From: Nitrospira sp. CR1.2 | Lineage (GTDB): Bacteria > Nitrospirota > Nitrospiria > Nitrospirales > Nitrospiraceae | Direction: 5' to 3' | NCBI GenBank assembly: GCA_014055495.1 | Contig: WIAG01000022.1 | Coordinates: forward strand, 1-58,894 | DNA length: 58,894 nt | Shown here: piece by piece, positions 7,315-15,958 of the stretch | How positions within the stretch are numbered: position 1 is the first letter of the stretch | Layout: the number at the start of each line of letters is the position of its first letter | Notes under the pieces: model-generated | Database searches by the model: none | What the model was told of the DNA's origin: nothing | The model's input: only the letters and a program-made list of their open reading frames with translations | Position numbers and translations under genes: made by a program

Positions 7315-7884
7315 TCACTCCTTGTCCGGCGACGAAGACGTGGGAGCGGAGCCCTCCTCGGAGCGATCCATGCGATCATGCCCACGTGATTCGCGCATCC
7401 CCCCGTGGCCCATTGCACCACGCCGGCGCATGCCGTGATGACGTCGGAAGGTCCGCTCGTATTGAATAATCGCCCAGATGTCTTCATCGGTGAGTTGCTC
7501 GCCGAAACCGACCATGCTGGTACCCGGCGACCCATGTTTGATCACCCAGAAGATTTCGCCTTCCGTGCGGTGGCGCCAGAAGCCATGATGCTGGAAGTTG
7601 CGAGGTGCCGGATTGAGCTGAGCTGCCAGCGGTCCGTTCCCGTCGCCCTCCGCGCCATGACAATTGATGCAGATCCCTTTGCCCGCATAGAGCGCTTTCC
7701 CCTTCTCAATGGTCTGAGGTGAGTCCGGCACTGGGCTCATCAAGGCCCGGGCTTCCGCCATCTTGTCCGCTGGGACGCGAGGCCGCATCACGTCATGCCC
7801 GGCCGCCCGCGCAACAGACGCACCGCAGAGTAGCGCGACAAGGAGCACCGCCGACAGCGCCCGGCTTCTTCTGAGTTCCACCAT
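7315..7884 (-). CDS. Monohaem cytochrome c with His/Met/Arg-rich tail
   Basis: A cleavable signal peptide (ending near ARAAG) precedes a class I cytochrome c domain with CINCH near residue 73 and the sixth-ligand region PGTSMVGFGEQL. The block APRNF...GEIFWVIKHGSPGTSM closely matches the last domain of the tetrahaem protein at 9423-10838. After the domain comes a 50-residue tail rich in His, Arg, Met and Ser that is probably disordered. Periplasmic electron carrier. It is 13 bases upstream of the PPK2 stop, so it is co-oriented but not clearly co-transcribed. Confidence 0.88.
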   Translation of the reverse strand: MVELRRSRALSAVLLVALLCGASVARAAGHDVMRPRVPADKMAEARALMSPVPDSPQTIEKGKALYAGKGICINCHGAEGDGNGPLAAQLNPAPRNFQHHGFWRHRTEGEIFWVIKHGSPGTSMVGFGEQLTDEDIWAIIQYERTFRRHHGMRRRGAMGHGGMRESRGHDRMDRSEEGSAPTSSSPDKE

Positions 7885-7897
7885 GCCCTCACCAGAG

Positions 7898-8953
7898 TCA
7901 GAAATCCAGTTCCGCCATCTTCCGATGAAAACGGGTGATCACGTTGGGATCCGGCGTGAGGCGAATCTGCGCCTCGTCCTTCCCCCTATACGGGAGCAGA
8001 TTCAACACATACCGCAAACTTTCCAGTCGAGCCGCCTGCTTATCGTTTGCCTTCACGATGATCCACGGGCTGAACGTCGTATGGGTCTTGCTGAACATCT
8101 CCTCCTTGAACCGCGTATAGGAATCCCACAGCTCCTGCGCTTTTTCATCGACCGGGCTCAGTTTCCACTGTTTGAGCGGATTCTGCCGGCGCGCTTCAAA
8201 GCGATTGGCCTGCTCCTCCTTGGAAATCGAGAACCAGAATTTGATGATCGTGACACCGTCCTCGTACAACATATGTTCGAATTCGGTGACCTGCTGCAGG
8301 AACCGCTGGTGTTCCTTCTTGCTGCAAAACCCCATGACCGGCTCCACCACCGCCCGGTTGTACCAACTGCGGTCGAAGAAGACGATTTCCCCCTTGTTGG
8401 GGAGCTGCCTGATGTAGCGCTGAAAGTACCATTGCCCCCGCTCGTCGTCCGTCGGCTTCGGCAAGGCCACGACCCGCATGGCGCGCGGGTTGAGGTGTTC
8501 GGTGAACCGGCGGATGGTGCCGCCCTTGCCGGCCGCATCACGCCCCTCGACAAGAATCGCAATGCGCTGACCGTCGGCCTGGACCCACCGTTGGAGCCGA
8601 ACCAATTCCACCTGGAGTTGCCGCAATTCCTGTTCGTATAAAAGCGTCTTACGGACCTCTTCCAGATTGATGTTCTTGCTTTTGATCAGTTGGATCAGGC
8701 CCCTCGGCGTGTTGATCCGCCGGAGATCTTCCTCGCTCAAGGTCCGACCCGCTTCCCCGATAAATCCCGCCGCCATGGCCCCGCCGGGATCACTCGCCGC
8801 CTCGTATCCGTCGCCGACACGGGGGACGGCGGTCGGAATCACCTCCAGGTCGTCATTCTCCAGATCATGTGGCCCGAGCCCTGCGTCCGACTGGGTCAGC
8901 TCACGATTTTTCCGGCCCTTGGCTTTTCCGTTTCCTTCACCCGCTCCTGCCAT
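7898..8953 (-). CDS. ppk2: Polyphosphate kinase 2 family protein
   Basis: PPK2 enzymes transfer phosphate between polyphosphate and nucleotides. The Walker A loop EGRDAAGKGG lies at residues 136-145, the Walker B/lid region has VFFDRSWYNRAVVEPVMGFC, and FWFSISKEEQ follows. The 351-residue length includes an N-terminal extension of about 75 residues that is polar and low in complexity, then a typical single PPK2 domain. Whether it prefers ADP, GDP or AMP cannot be told from the sequence. Neighbours are a monohaem cytochrome and a DsrE protein. Confidence 0.93.
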   Translation of the reverse strand: MAGAGEGNGKAKGRKNRELTQSDAGLGPHDLENDDLEVIPTAVPRVGDGYEAASDPGGAMAAGFIGEAGRTLSEEDLRRINTPRGLIQLIKSKNINLEEVRKTLLYEQELRQLQVELVRLQRWVQADGQRIAILVEGRDAAGKGGTIRRFTEHLNPRAMRVVALPKPTDDERGQWYFQRYIRQLPNKGEIVFFDRSWYNRAVVEPVMGFCSKKEHQRFLQQVTEFEHMLYEDGVTIIKFWFSISKEEQANRFEARRQNPLKQWKLSPVDEKAQELWDSYTRFKEEMFSKTHTTFSPWIIVKANDKQAARLESLRYVLNLLPYRGKDEAQIRLTPDPNVITRFHRKMAELDF

Positions 8954-8982
8954 ACGCTCCCCCTGCCTCTCGTTATGCCGGA

Positions 8983-9342
8983 TCAGAACGCCACATTCCG
9001 GTCGCGCTCAGCCACGGCCTTGATGTAGTCGGCCATACCCTTGATCGTGGCGCCGGCGACGAGATCCGCCCCGCTGATTTGACGAGCAACCGCACAAGCT
9101 CCACAGACCCAGATGGGAATCTGCGCCGCTTGCACCGCGGCCAACAACTCTTTCAACGGAGTGAGATTGACGCCGGTCACGTGGTCGGCTGTGCCCTTGC
9201 GCCCCAGTGTCACGGCCTCGTTCCACAACCAGAGCACCACATCATGCCCCTGCTCCTTCGCCGTCTTGGCTGCCATAAACAGTAACGTCGCCATCGTCGG
9301 ATCATCGGTACCACGACTACCGGAAATCATAAACGTCGCCAC
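8983..9342 (-). CDS. DsrE/F-like small protein
   Basis: The 119-residue protein has the DsrE/F fold pattern: VATFMISGSRGTDDP, a helix MATLLFMAAKTAKEQGHDV, the WVCGACA loop near residue 80 and a C-terminal GATIKGMADYI. Such proteins act in sulfur relay or are of unknown role. The GTG at 9342 is chosen because AGGAGG ends six bases before it; the TTG at 9348 abuts the ribosome site. The spacer to the tetrahaem gene upstream is a word-repeat. Confidence 0.75.
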   Translation of the reverse strand: MATFMISGSRGTDDPTMATLLFMAAKTAKEQGHDVVLWLWNEAVTLGRKGTADHVTGVNLTPLKELLAAVQAAQIPIWVCGACAVARQISGADLVAGATIKGMADYIKAVAERDRNVAF

Positions 9343-9422
9343 GCGCAACCTCCTTCGCTCGCCGTTCGTATCTCGTCGTTCGTCCGGAACGTTTCACGAG
9401 ATACGTTTCACGCTTCACGTGC
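9343..9422 (-). repeat. Word-repeat spacer (GTGAAACG / GAGATACG family)
   Basis: Immediately after the TAA of the tetrahaem gene the minus strand reads ACGTGAAGCGTGAAACG, then TATCTCGTGAAACG and GACGAGATACGAACGG, before the AGGAGG of the next gene. The words match those at 4383-4501 and 51855-51925. The spacer separates two co-directional genes. Confidence 0.65.
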
Positions 9423-10838
9423 TTATTTCGCCAAACTTCTGATATAGGCGATCAACTGCCACACCTGGTCATCCGGCAACCCGGCGAACGACATCATGCC
9501 CGTTCCCGCCGAGCCATTTTTAATGATCCAGAACAGCTGCCCATCCGGAAGATCCTTCATCATCGAGCCACAGGTGAAGTTTCTCGGCGGCGGAATCAAG
9601 GCCGCCCCCATGAAGCCCTGCCCATTGCCCTTGTCGCCATGGCACATCGCGCAGGCCACTGGCTGGGCCGTCTGGAGAAACAGCGTTTTCCCCGCCTTGA
9701 TGGTCGCATCCAACTGCGGCAACGGATTGGTCTTGGACAGAAACTCAGCCGGCGCCTTCGCCGTTTTCCGAGGCTGCGGGCAGACCCCGCTCGGACCTTC
9801 ACCGGACCCTGCGGCTGCCTGTGCGACTTCCGCTTGGCCCTTGAAGGTGGCCTTCAGATACGCCATCACGTCGGCCACGCCTTGTTGCCCGATGGTCAGG
9901 CCCCAATAGGGCATATTCGGCGACTTGCCCATCGCCGCGCCACCATGATTGATCACGTTGTAGAGATAGTCGGTCGGCACCTTGTCGAACGGAATGTTGG
10001 CATGGATAGCCGGTTTTGGGTCCAACCCCGAGGCGGCCGGACCATCGCCCTTTCCGGTGAACCCATGGCACTGGGCGCAATATTCTTTGTACAGCACCTT
10101 TCCTCGATCGACACTCGCCATGCCGAACTCAGGCGCCGTCCACGGTTCGTAATACTTGAAGTCCTTGACCCCTTGTACCGCCAGAAACCCGATGACCGCC
10201 CGCAATTGCGGCTCCGTGGCATCGGCCAGGAACTCACCCGTATGGACGATAAAATCCTGGGGGTTTTGTCCGAAGCGGAAGAGCCAATCCATGTTGTACC
10301 GTTGCCCGGAAGCGGCCAACGAGATACTTTGCGGTCCGCCGATCAGTTTGCCGTTCTCTTCGATCAGATGACAGCCCAGGCAGGCATGCGCCTTGTACGC
10401 CATGCCCCCGAAGGTCGCGTCGAACTTGCTGATTTTGGAGAGATCGAAGGCCCCCACCGTCACCCGCGAATCCTTGTTGTGTTGCTCGAAATACTCCGCA
10501 ATACCCTGAGCTTCATCCTCAGTGACGACCGGGTGCCGAGTCGGCCCCTCGGACAAATCCCATCGGTATCCTTTGGGATAGAGCGGGGCCTCTTTCCCGG
10601 TCAGGTATCGCAGCAACCACGCGCACTGATACTTACTCCCTGCCCAAATGAGGTCCGGTGCTTTGAGGTTGAAGCGTGATTCGGCTTTCCCTTCCAGGCG
10701 GTGACATCCGGCACAGTTGTTCTGGATCATCTCCTTGACGCGCGTCTGATCACTGCCTAAGAGCAAGCGGGGAAATGAAAACAACCCCACCAACATGACC
10801 AAGGCGCACCCGATCATCACCGTCCGTCTTCCACCCAT
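9423..10838 (-). CDS. Tetrahaem cytochrome c built of class I domains
   Basis: The 471-residue periplasmic protein has an N-terminal hydrophobic segment (signal or anchor, residues 7-28) and four haem sites in order: CAGCH near 42, CLGCH near 153, CAQCH near 250 and CAMCH near 395. Each lies in a separate cytochrome-c-like unit; the last contains PPPRNFTCGSMM...LFWIIKNGSAGTGM, very like the monohaem protein at 7315-7884. A low-complexity Ala/Gly/Pro linker lies before the last unit. The modular layout suggests gene fusion of small cytochromes. Likely periplasmic electron conduit; partners unknown. Confidence 0.88.
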   Translation of the reverse strand: MGGRRTVMIGCALVMLVGLFSFPRLLLGSDQTRVKEMIQNNCAGCHRLEGKAESRFNLKAPDLIWAGSKYQCAWLLRYLTGKEAPLYPKGYRWDLSEGPTRHPVVTEDEAQGIAEYFEQHNKDSRVTVGAFDLSKISKFDATFGGMAYKAHACLGCHLIEENGKLIGGPQSISLAASGQRYNMDWLFRFGQNPQDFIVHTGEFLADATEPQLRAVIGFLAVQGVKDFKYYEPWTAPEFGMASVDRGKVLYKEYCAQCHGFTGKGDGPAASGLDPKPAIHANIPFDKVPTDYLYNVINHGGAAMGKSPNMPYWGLTIGQQGVADVMAYLKATFKGQAEVAQAAAGSGEGPSGVCPQPRKTAKAPAEFLSKTNPLPQLDATIKAGKTLFLQTAQPVACAMCHGDKGNGQGFMGAALIPPPRNFTCGSMMKDLPDGQLFWIIKNGSAGTGMMSFAGLPDDQVWQLIAYIRSLAK

Positions 10839-10874
10839 GAACCACCCCTTTCGTTCGCCCCACTGCGCGGCCGG

Positions 10875-11522
10875 TCAGCGTGATGCCAACCAGGCATGGA
10901 TATCCGCGATCTCCTGATGACTCAAGACAGAGCCCCAGGCCGGCATCGGACCTCGGCCATGGAGCACCGTCTCCCAAAACGCTCCCTCGTTCTTCAAGAT
11001 TTTATTGCGGGCCAATTTGGGCCCCGCGCCTCCCATCGCGCCCTCGCCATGGCAAGCCTGACAGTTCCGCGCAAAGATTTCCGCGCCTCGTGCCGACACC
11101 CCTACCAGCGGACCGTCGCTCGCGGGGCTGGGCCCTCCCGCCGGGGCCGTCATCGCCAACTCTTCTTCGATAGACGGCAAATGGTCCGTCGCACCAGGAT
11201 GATAGCGGGCCGTCACGAACTGAAGCAGCGCATCGGCTTCGTCCTTGGAGAGGTCCGCGCCCCAGTGCATCATCTTCTCGACCGTGACCTGCCATCGATC
11301 CGGCGGCAACCGCTGTTGCACGATCAAATCGGTCGTGTGGCACACGGCGCAACGAGCATGAATCAACGTCACCGCCCGTCGAGCCTGCGCCGGTTCGATC
11401 GTATGCTTGTCATCTTCTTGAGCCGCCGTCACAGCCGCGATGCCGAGGAGCAGTACCAGCCCCGCCACCAACGGAGACCATCGCCCTCGCTCCCTTCGCA
11501 CGCCCTCCGTCACGCCCCTCAT
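10875..11522 (-). CDS. Dihaem cytochrome c, probable partner of the sulfite oxidase (SorB-like)
   Basis: The 215-residue protein has a signal or anchor helix (VAGLVLLLGIAAVTAA), then two haem motifs: CAVCH in a dihaem-type N-terminal domain and CQACH in a class I C-terminal domain ending in IADIHAWLASR. Its ATG overlaps the TGA of the molybdoenzyme gene (ATGA, 11519-11522). In sulfite dehydrogenases of the SorAB type the cytochrome subunit takes electrons from the molybdenum centre; this protein is a good candidate, although classical SorB has only one haem. Confidence 0.82.
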   Translation of the reverse strand: MRGVTEGVRRERGRWSPLVAGLVLLLGIAAVTAAQEDDKHTIEPAQARRAVTLIHARCAVCHTTDLIVQQRLPPDRWQVTVEKMMHWGADLSKDEADALLQFVTARYHPGATDHLPSIEEELAMTAPAGGPSPASDGPLVGVSARGAEIFARNCQACHGEGAMGGAGPKLARNKILKNEGAFWETVLHGRGPMPAWGSVLSHQEIADIHAWLASR

Positions 11523-12700
11523 GCGGCCACCGTCACAGACAGGCGATCCCACCCGTTCCACAAAAACCCCCCGGGATTCCACGGACTCTTCTCCGGTTGC
11601 TGAGTCCCCTGCGCATCCGTCGCCCGGCAGAGAATCGCCGTCGGTCCCACCTGACGCGCGTTCCACAGGTATTGCCAGTGTCGCCAGGCATAGGGCTGTT
11701 CTTCACCCACCAACCGAGCGGGCGCCCAGGTCTTCCCGTCGTCGCACGAGACTTCCACCTTGGTGATCGGCGATTCGCCCGCCCAGGCGACCCCTTGAAT
11801 GGTCACCGGACCAATTCTCAGCGTGTCCCCTTCGGCGGGCGCAGCGATCAGCGATTTCACCGGCATCTGCTCGACTGGCACCATCACGCTCCCCGGCAAC
11901 CCCGACCCCGGCTGGATCGACGTCTCCGGTATCCGATAGGCCTGCTGCATGTAATATCCGGGCGTTTCGTCTGCGCGCAGGGTGATCTCCGTTAACCATT
12001 TCATGCAGGATTCCGCCATCCAGCCGGGGGTGATGACGCGCAACGGCGCCCCATGCAACAAGGGCAAGGGCCGGCCGTTCATCTCATAGGCCAACAGGGT
12101 ATCGGGATGAAGGGCCTTGGCGATGGGAATACTTCGCGTGAACAGGGGGACGGTGGGCAGAGCCGGACGATCCGCGCCTTGCAGTTGCACATGAAGCCCT
12201 TGCGGCTTCACCCCGGCACGCTGCAACACATCGCGTAAGCGCACCCCGGTCCATTGCGCATTGCCGGCCGCACCACGCTCCCATTGCACACCCGGGACTT
12301 TCGGCCGATGATGTGCTCGCCCATTCCCGCTGCATTGCAACACGGCGGTGATCGTGACCGGCTCAAATTTCTTGAGCTCCGGCAGACTCAGGGTCAATTC
12401 ATCCTTTACGAGTCCCTTTACCGTCAGACGCCACGTCTCCGGCTGAATGGCCTCCGCACTGGGCGGCCCGAAGTGGCTGCGCACGAAAAACCGTTCGTTG
12501 GAGGTCAACCAGGAAGTGAATTCCCGCACCGGCGTTTCCGCATCGAACGGCCTGGAGACACGCACGGTGAGCGGGCCGCTCGCCTGCCCGGTCGTCTCAA
12601 CCTGACTGTCGGCGAGCGCTCGATCGAGGCCGCCCCCCACCACACCCACTCCGATGCCTTGCAGCACCCGCTCGAACAACGCCCGCCTCGTCACCGCCAT
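11519..12700 (-). CDS. Sulfite oxidase-family molybdopterin enzyme (SorA-like)
   Basis: Members oxidise sulfite to sulfate (some act on other substrates) using a molybdopterin cofactor with one protein Cys ligand. The N-terminus RRALFERVLQGIGVGVVGGG looks like a twin-arginine export signal. The Mo-binding region holds VLQCSGNGRAHH with the expected Cys near residue 140, then PLLHGAPLRVITPGWMAESCMKW. The C-terminal dimerisation domain follows (VTIQGVAWAGESPITKVEVS). The ATG at 12700 has AAAGGA upstream. It overlaps the dihaem cytochrome gene, so electrons probably leave to a periplasmic cytochrome. Substrate is inferred from the family. Confidence 0.85.
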   Translation of the reverse strand: MAVTRRALFERVLQGIGVGVVGGGLDRALADSQVETTGQASGPLTVRVSRPFDAETPVREFTSWLTSNERFFVRSHFGPPSAEAIQPETWRLTVKGLVKDELTLSLPELKKFEPVTITAVLQCSGNGRAHHRPKVPGVQWERGAAGNAQWTGVRLRDVLQRAGVKPQGLHVQLQGADRPALPTVPLFTRSIPIAKALHPDTLLAYEMNGRPLPLLHGAPLRVITPGWMAESCMKWLTEITLRADETPGYYMQQAYRIPETSIQPGSGLPGSVMVPVEQMPVKSLIAAPAEGDTLRIGPVTIQGVAWAGESPITKVEVSCDDGKTWAPARLVGEEQPYAWRHWQYLWNARQVGPTAILCRATDAQGTQQPEKSPWNPGGFLWNGWDRLSVTVAA

Positions 12701-12730
12701 GATCGTCCTTTCATCTGCCCCCATTGCCCT

Positions 12731-13129
12731 CTACGTATGAGGATTCAATTCGATCGCCACCTGAACCGGCACGACGATGGATTGATGGACGGTACAAGCA
12801 TGGGCGACTTTCAACAATCGTTCTTTCAATTCCGGCGTGATCCGGTGGGGCAGCCTGATCGACAGATGAATCTGCCCGACACGGTGCGGCTGCTCCGCCA
12901 TCGTCCACTCCGCCTCCACTTTCAGGCCGTCACGGGAAATGTCGTGTCGCGCGCAAAAGCTGCCCACGAAATAGCCCACACAGCTGGCCACAGAACCCAC
13001 AAACAATTCCACTGGACTCATGCCCGCGTCGGCGCCGCCATCGTCGACCGGTTGATCCGTGACGACGCGATGCCGGTCGCTGAGAATGTCGTAGCGGGCG
13101 CCGCCCTGATAGGCTACGCTGAGCTTCAT
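12731..13129 (-). CDS. OsmC-family protein
   Basis: The 132-residue protein has the OsmC/Ohr fold pattern, with MSPVELFVGSVASCVGYFVGSFC (first Cys region) and a second conserved Cys in VAHACTVHQSI. OsmC proteins reduce organic hydroperoxides through two cysteines, which fits the visible pair. The ATG at 13129 has AGGAG upstream, and a longer frame to 13183 is unlikely. Located 30 bases before the sulfite oxidase start, so perhaps co-transcribed. Confidence 0.85.
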   Translation of the reverse strand: MKLSVAYQGGARYDILSDRHRVVTDQPVDDGGADAGMSPVELFVGSVASCVGYFVGSFCARHDISRDGLKVEAEWTMAEQPHRVGQIHLSIRLPHRITPELKERLLKVAHACTVHQSIVVPVQVAIELNPHT

Positions 13130-13233
13130 CTCCCTCTCCTCTTCCGGTCTGCGGCCGCTCGTGCGTGGCTCCCGATGGTTCATTATCTCCGACGTCTGGC
13201 CTGGATCTGTTTCACGAGCACCAGGCTATATAC

Positions 13234-14079
13234 TTAGTAGGGCACATCCGCCGGCTTCCCTCCCTTCGGCCAATCCTGGCCTTTGCCGGGAAAATCCGGG
13301 CGTGGTTGCGCATTGATGTAGGCCGCGACGTCATAGGCATCCTGGTCCGAGAGAGCCCATCCCCTGGTTCTCGGCATGTTCGACTTGATGAAGGATGCCG
13401 CCACCGGCACACGGGCCAGCTCCGCGCCGAGCGTGTAGGACCGAGGGCCCCACAGGGGAGGCCCCGCCATGGTACCCTGCCCGTCGGCTCCATGACAAAA
13501 CGCACAACGGGCGGTGAAGACCTTGATTCCATTGACAGTATCCGGCGGCTTGGGCGATTGAATGGCGGGAATCCCGCGCCAGGCCATCCGGCTGCCGGCC
13601 GGCACATCCTTCGACAACCATTCGATATAGGCAACGATCGCCTGCAGTTTGTGACTGTCCTGCGGAATCGGCTTCCCGTTCAAGTTGCGTTCGAAACATT
13701 CATTGATGCGGTCGGCGAGCGTCACGGCCCGACCCGTCCGCTCCCGATATTCGGGATAGGCCCGCAACAGGCCGACGTAGGAGGCAGAATTGGGATCGAG
13801 CCCCGCGTCCAAATGGCAATTTGCACAGGTGAGTGCGTTCCCGACGTAGGACGACGCAAACTCCTGGGTATGCACGACCAGCTGATAGCCTAACCGGATC
13901 TGCTCTCCGCGTTGCCCGCCGGGGATGGAATCGGGGGAAGGGTGACTGAACAGGGCGTCGAGCCTCTCAGGCTCGACGTGGCTCACGGCGGACTGCGCAC
14001 CGGTTCGTGTCTCCTTCGAGTCGACGCACCCTGCGATGAACGCGACGATCACGACGGCGATCAATAATGTTGCTCTCAT
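13234..14079 (-). CDS. Dihaem cytochrome c, thiosulfate dehydrogenase (TsdA)-like
   Basis: A lipoprotein-type signal (VVIVAFIAGC) leads into two class I cytochrome domains with CANCHLDAG and CAFCHGADG. The region between them, with YPEYRERTG, LADRINECFERNLNGKPIP and VAYIEWLSK, matches TsdA, which couples thiosulfate oxidation to tetrathionate. From memory, a Cys serves as axial ligand of haem 1 in that family; the Cys in RINECFERN is a candidate. The ATG at 14079 is followed at once by the signal sequence. Relatives may instead be general soluble cytochromes, so activity is uncertain. Confidence 0.78.
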   Translation of the reverse strand: MRATLLIAVVIVAFIAGCVDSKETRTGAQSAVSHVEPERLDALFSHPSPDSIPGGQRGEQIRLGYQLVVHTQEFASSYVGNALTCANCHLDAGLDPNSASYVGLLRAYPEYRERTGRAVTLADRINECFERNLNGKPIPQDSHKLQAIVAYIEWLSKDVPAGSRMAWRGIPAIQSPKPPDTVNGIKVFTARCAFCHGADGQGTMAGPPLWGPRSYTLGAELARVPVAASFIKSNMPRTRGWALSDQDAYDVAAYINAQPRPDFPGKGQDWPKGGKPADVPY

Positions 14080-14298
14080 ACGTAGCGAGCCTCGCAAACT
14101 GCATACCACGCCGTTCGACACGTCGAATCAGAAATGGCCGTGGCTAGCAGACCCAGTACCCCTTCAAGCATCTGTGCCTGGCGACAAAAGCCCCAGGACT
14201 TGTCGAGCCTCTGCGGCATCACGCCACAGCGACGTCTGCACATCGATTGTTCTCAAACTGTGCTGTTAGGGCCGGAATGGGAAGAAAGGATTCTGCGC

Positions 14299-14883
14299 TC
14301 ACTCCGGCATCGGGATCGAGATCAGGACCGCGCCGAGCACGTCCCGCAGCTTGTAGTCCCGTTTCGGGCTGCGTGGATCGGCGTTATGGCAGCTCACGCA
14401 CACGGACGACACGGCCAGATCGGCATACAGGGCCTGAAAGTATCGCGCTCCTCCCTCGGTCACCGACCCCTTATACGGCTGTTCTGGATGCGCCATGACC
14501 GCTTCGAGCGCCTTGCGTTCGAAGTCGCTCTGAGGCCCGTTTTGTTTGTTGATCGGATTGAGGCTGATCAAGCGATACCGGACGGCGCTGCCGGTCAGCG
14601 TGGCCAGACTCGATGCCTCTTGAAAAAACTGGGCCGGAAGCGGGAGCGCACTGAGTTCGCGCCATTTCTCAGAGGACTCGATCACGCCTCTCCGCTGCAT
14701 CCGCTCCACGACATGGACGGTATAAAACGTTCGATTGGCCTCCAGCACGGAATGGAGATAGTCCATCACCGCTTCAACCGGAACACTACCGGCCGATGGT
14801 GCGCCGGCGAAGCCGGGGCCCCAGCCTCCGAGCAGAGCAACAGCCACAACCAGTCCCCCCGCAAGCTTCTGTGTGATCGGCAT
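14299..14883 (-). CDS. Haem-binding DUF3365 (Tll0287-like) protein
   Basis: A Sec signal (residues 1-27) precedes a domain of about 165 residues ending in SVCVSCHNADPRSPKRDYKLRDVLGAVLISIPM. This is the Tll0287-like/DUF3365 layout: a PAS-like fold with one covalently bound haem, proposed as a redox sensor domain. Here it stands alone with no kinase or cyclase attached. The ATG at 14883 follows AAGGGAGG. Surrounded by cytochromes; function unknown. Confidence 0.8.
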   Translation of the reverse strand: MPITQKLAGGLVVAVALLGGWGPGFAGAPSAGSVPVEAVMDYLHSVLEANRTFYTVHVVERMQRRGVIESSEKWRELSALPLPAQFFQEASSLATLTGSAVRYRLISLNPINKQNGPQSDFERKALEAVMAHPEQPYKGSVTEGGARYFQALYADLAVSSVCVSCHNADPRSPKRDYKLRDVLGAVLISIPMPE

Positions 14884-15052
14884 AATAGCCTCCCTTCATG
14901 ATGGTCCTCCGACCAAGAGCCGACCATCGGGTACAGTCGTGTGACTCTCCTCCTCTTCGAACCAGCGGCAACGCCGGACCTCAACGCTCGCAGATCCCCA
15001 CCGTCACACCGTCATGGGAGGGGCATCCCCGCTGTCGCGCCCTCCTCGAACC

Positions 15053-15424
15053 TCATGATTTGAGCGACCGGATGTACGCGATGAGATCGGCCACCTGTGC
15101 CTCCTCGAACTCTGCCTCATACCCGGTCATGGCCGTACCGGGTCTGCCCTCCAGAATCACCTTGCGCAATTGCGCATCGGTCTTTGACTGCGTCGCCTTG
15201 GCGGTCAGATTGGCGGGCGGCGGCGACAAGTAGGCCGCCATGTCGCTGTCGCCTTTCCCTGTCGGGCCATGACAGTTCTGGCAGCTCTCCAGATAGATTT
15301 TTTTGCCGGCCTCTGGATTCGACTTGCCCTCAGCCCCTCCCGCGGCTCCGCCCATGAAGACGTTCGCAACCATCAACAGGAGTCCCCCACCGACGACTGC
15401 TACCCGACGACCTGCACCGTTCAT
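15053..15424 (-). CDS. Small monohaem cytochrome c (upstream of bc complex)
   Basis: The 123-residue secreted protein has a signal peptide (ending near GGAAGG) and a single class I domain with CQNCHGPTGKGD, a PPPANLT turn and the ligand region PGTAMTGYEAEF. Same family as the proteins at 19473-19847 and the last domain of 9423-10838. Its place just after the cytochrome b/Rieske genes makes it a likely electron acceptor of the bc complex. Confidence 0.85.
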   Translation of the reverse strand: MNGAGRRVAVVGGGLLLMVANVFMGGAAGGAEGKSNPEAGKKIYLESCQNCHGPTGKGDSDMAAYLSPPPANLTAKATQSKTDAQLRKVILEGRPGTAMTGYEAEFEEAQVADLIAYIRSLKS

Positions 15425-15445
15425 TGTTCCCTCCTCTCACTCAGG

Positions 15446-15679
15446 CTATTTGAATGTCGTCATGTATGCGGTAATGGCGAAAATGTCCTCGTCCGGCAGC
15501 GGCGGCTTGGGAATATAGGCCCCGCTGTCGGGCTCGAAATCGTTCGGGTTCAGATTGAAACGGTACACCCAATCCGCCTTCAGCCGTTCGCTGAACTTGA
15601 GAAACGAGGTGCTGGACGTTCCTCCGACATACCCCTTCGGCCTACTGGCCGGCGTGTAAAGTATACGATCTGTAGCCAC
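15446..15679 (-). pseudogene. C-terminal remnant of a cytochrome c (no haem motif)
   Basis: Seventy-seven codons contain LKADWVYRFNLNPNDFEPDSG and PPLPDEDIFAITAYMTTFK, the pattern that follows the haem site in many class I cytochromes fused to or associated with quinol oxidases. There is no CxxCH in this frame and no minus-strand CxxCH in any frame between 15680 and 15958. The GTG start at 15679 lacks a strong ribosome site. I read it as a truncated gene whose haem-bearing half was lost. A short non-haem peptide cannot be excluded. Confidence 0.5.
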
Positions 15680-15958
15680 TCCGGCTCACCATCTGTCGGC
15701 AGATCACCGCGATCACGTATGTACGGTAGGAGTCATCGTCAGCCGGAAAGATTCGCGACACTTCCCGCCGTCTCACTCTTTTCATCCCAGCAACTGTGCG
15801 AGAGCCGTGCCTGGACGAAGGCCTGGAGGAGCGTGATTGTAAGAGCGTGATACTAGGTGCATGAACTCGGCACGCCCGGCAGGGGAGGGGTCTAGGCTGG
15901 CGACAAACGCAACGAGACCGAGGAAGAGGTTGGCGCGAAATGTCTCTTCGACGTGGCG

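Noticed and set aside
9340-9348. TTG at 9348 as start of the DsrE gene
   Set aside because: It directly abuts AGGAGG with no spacer, whereas the GTG at 9342 is six bases away.
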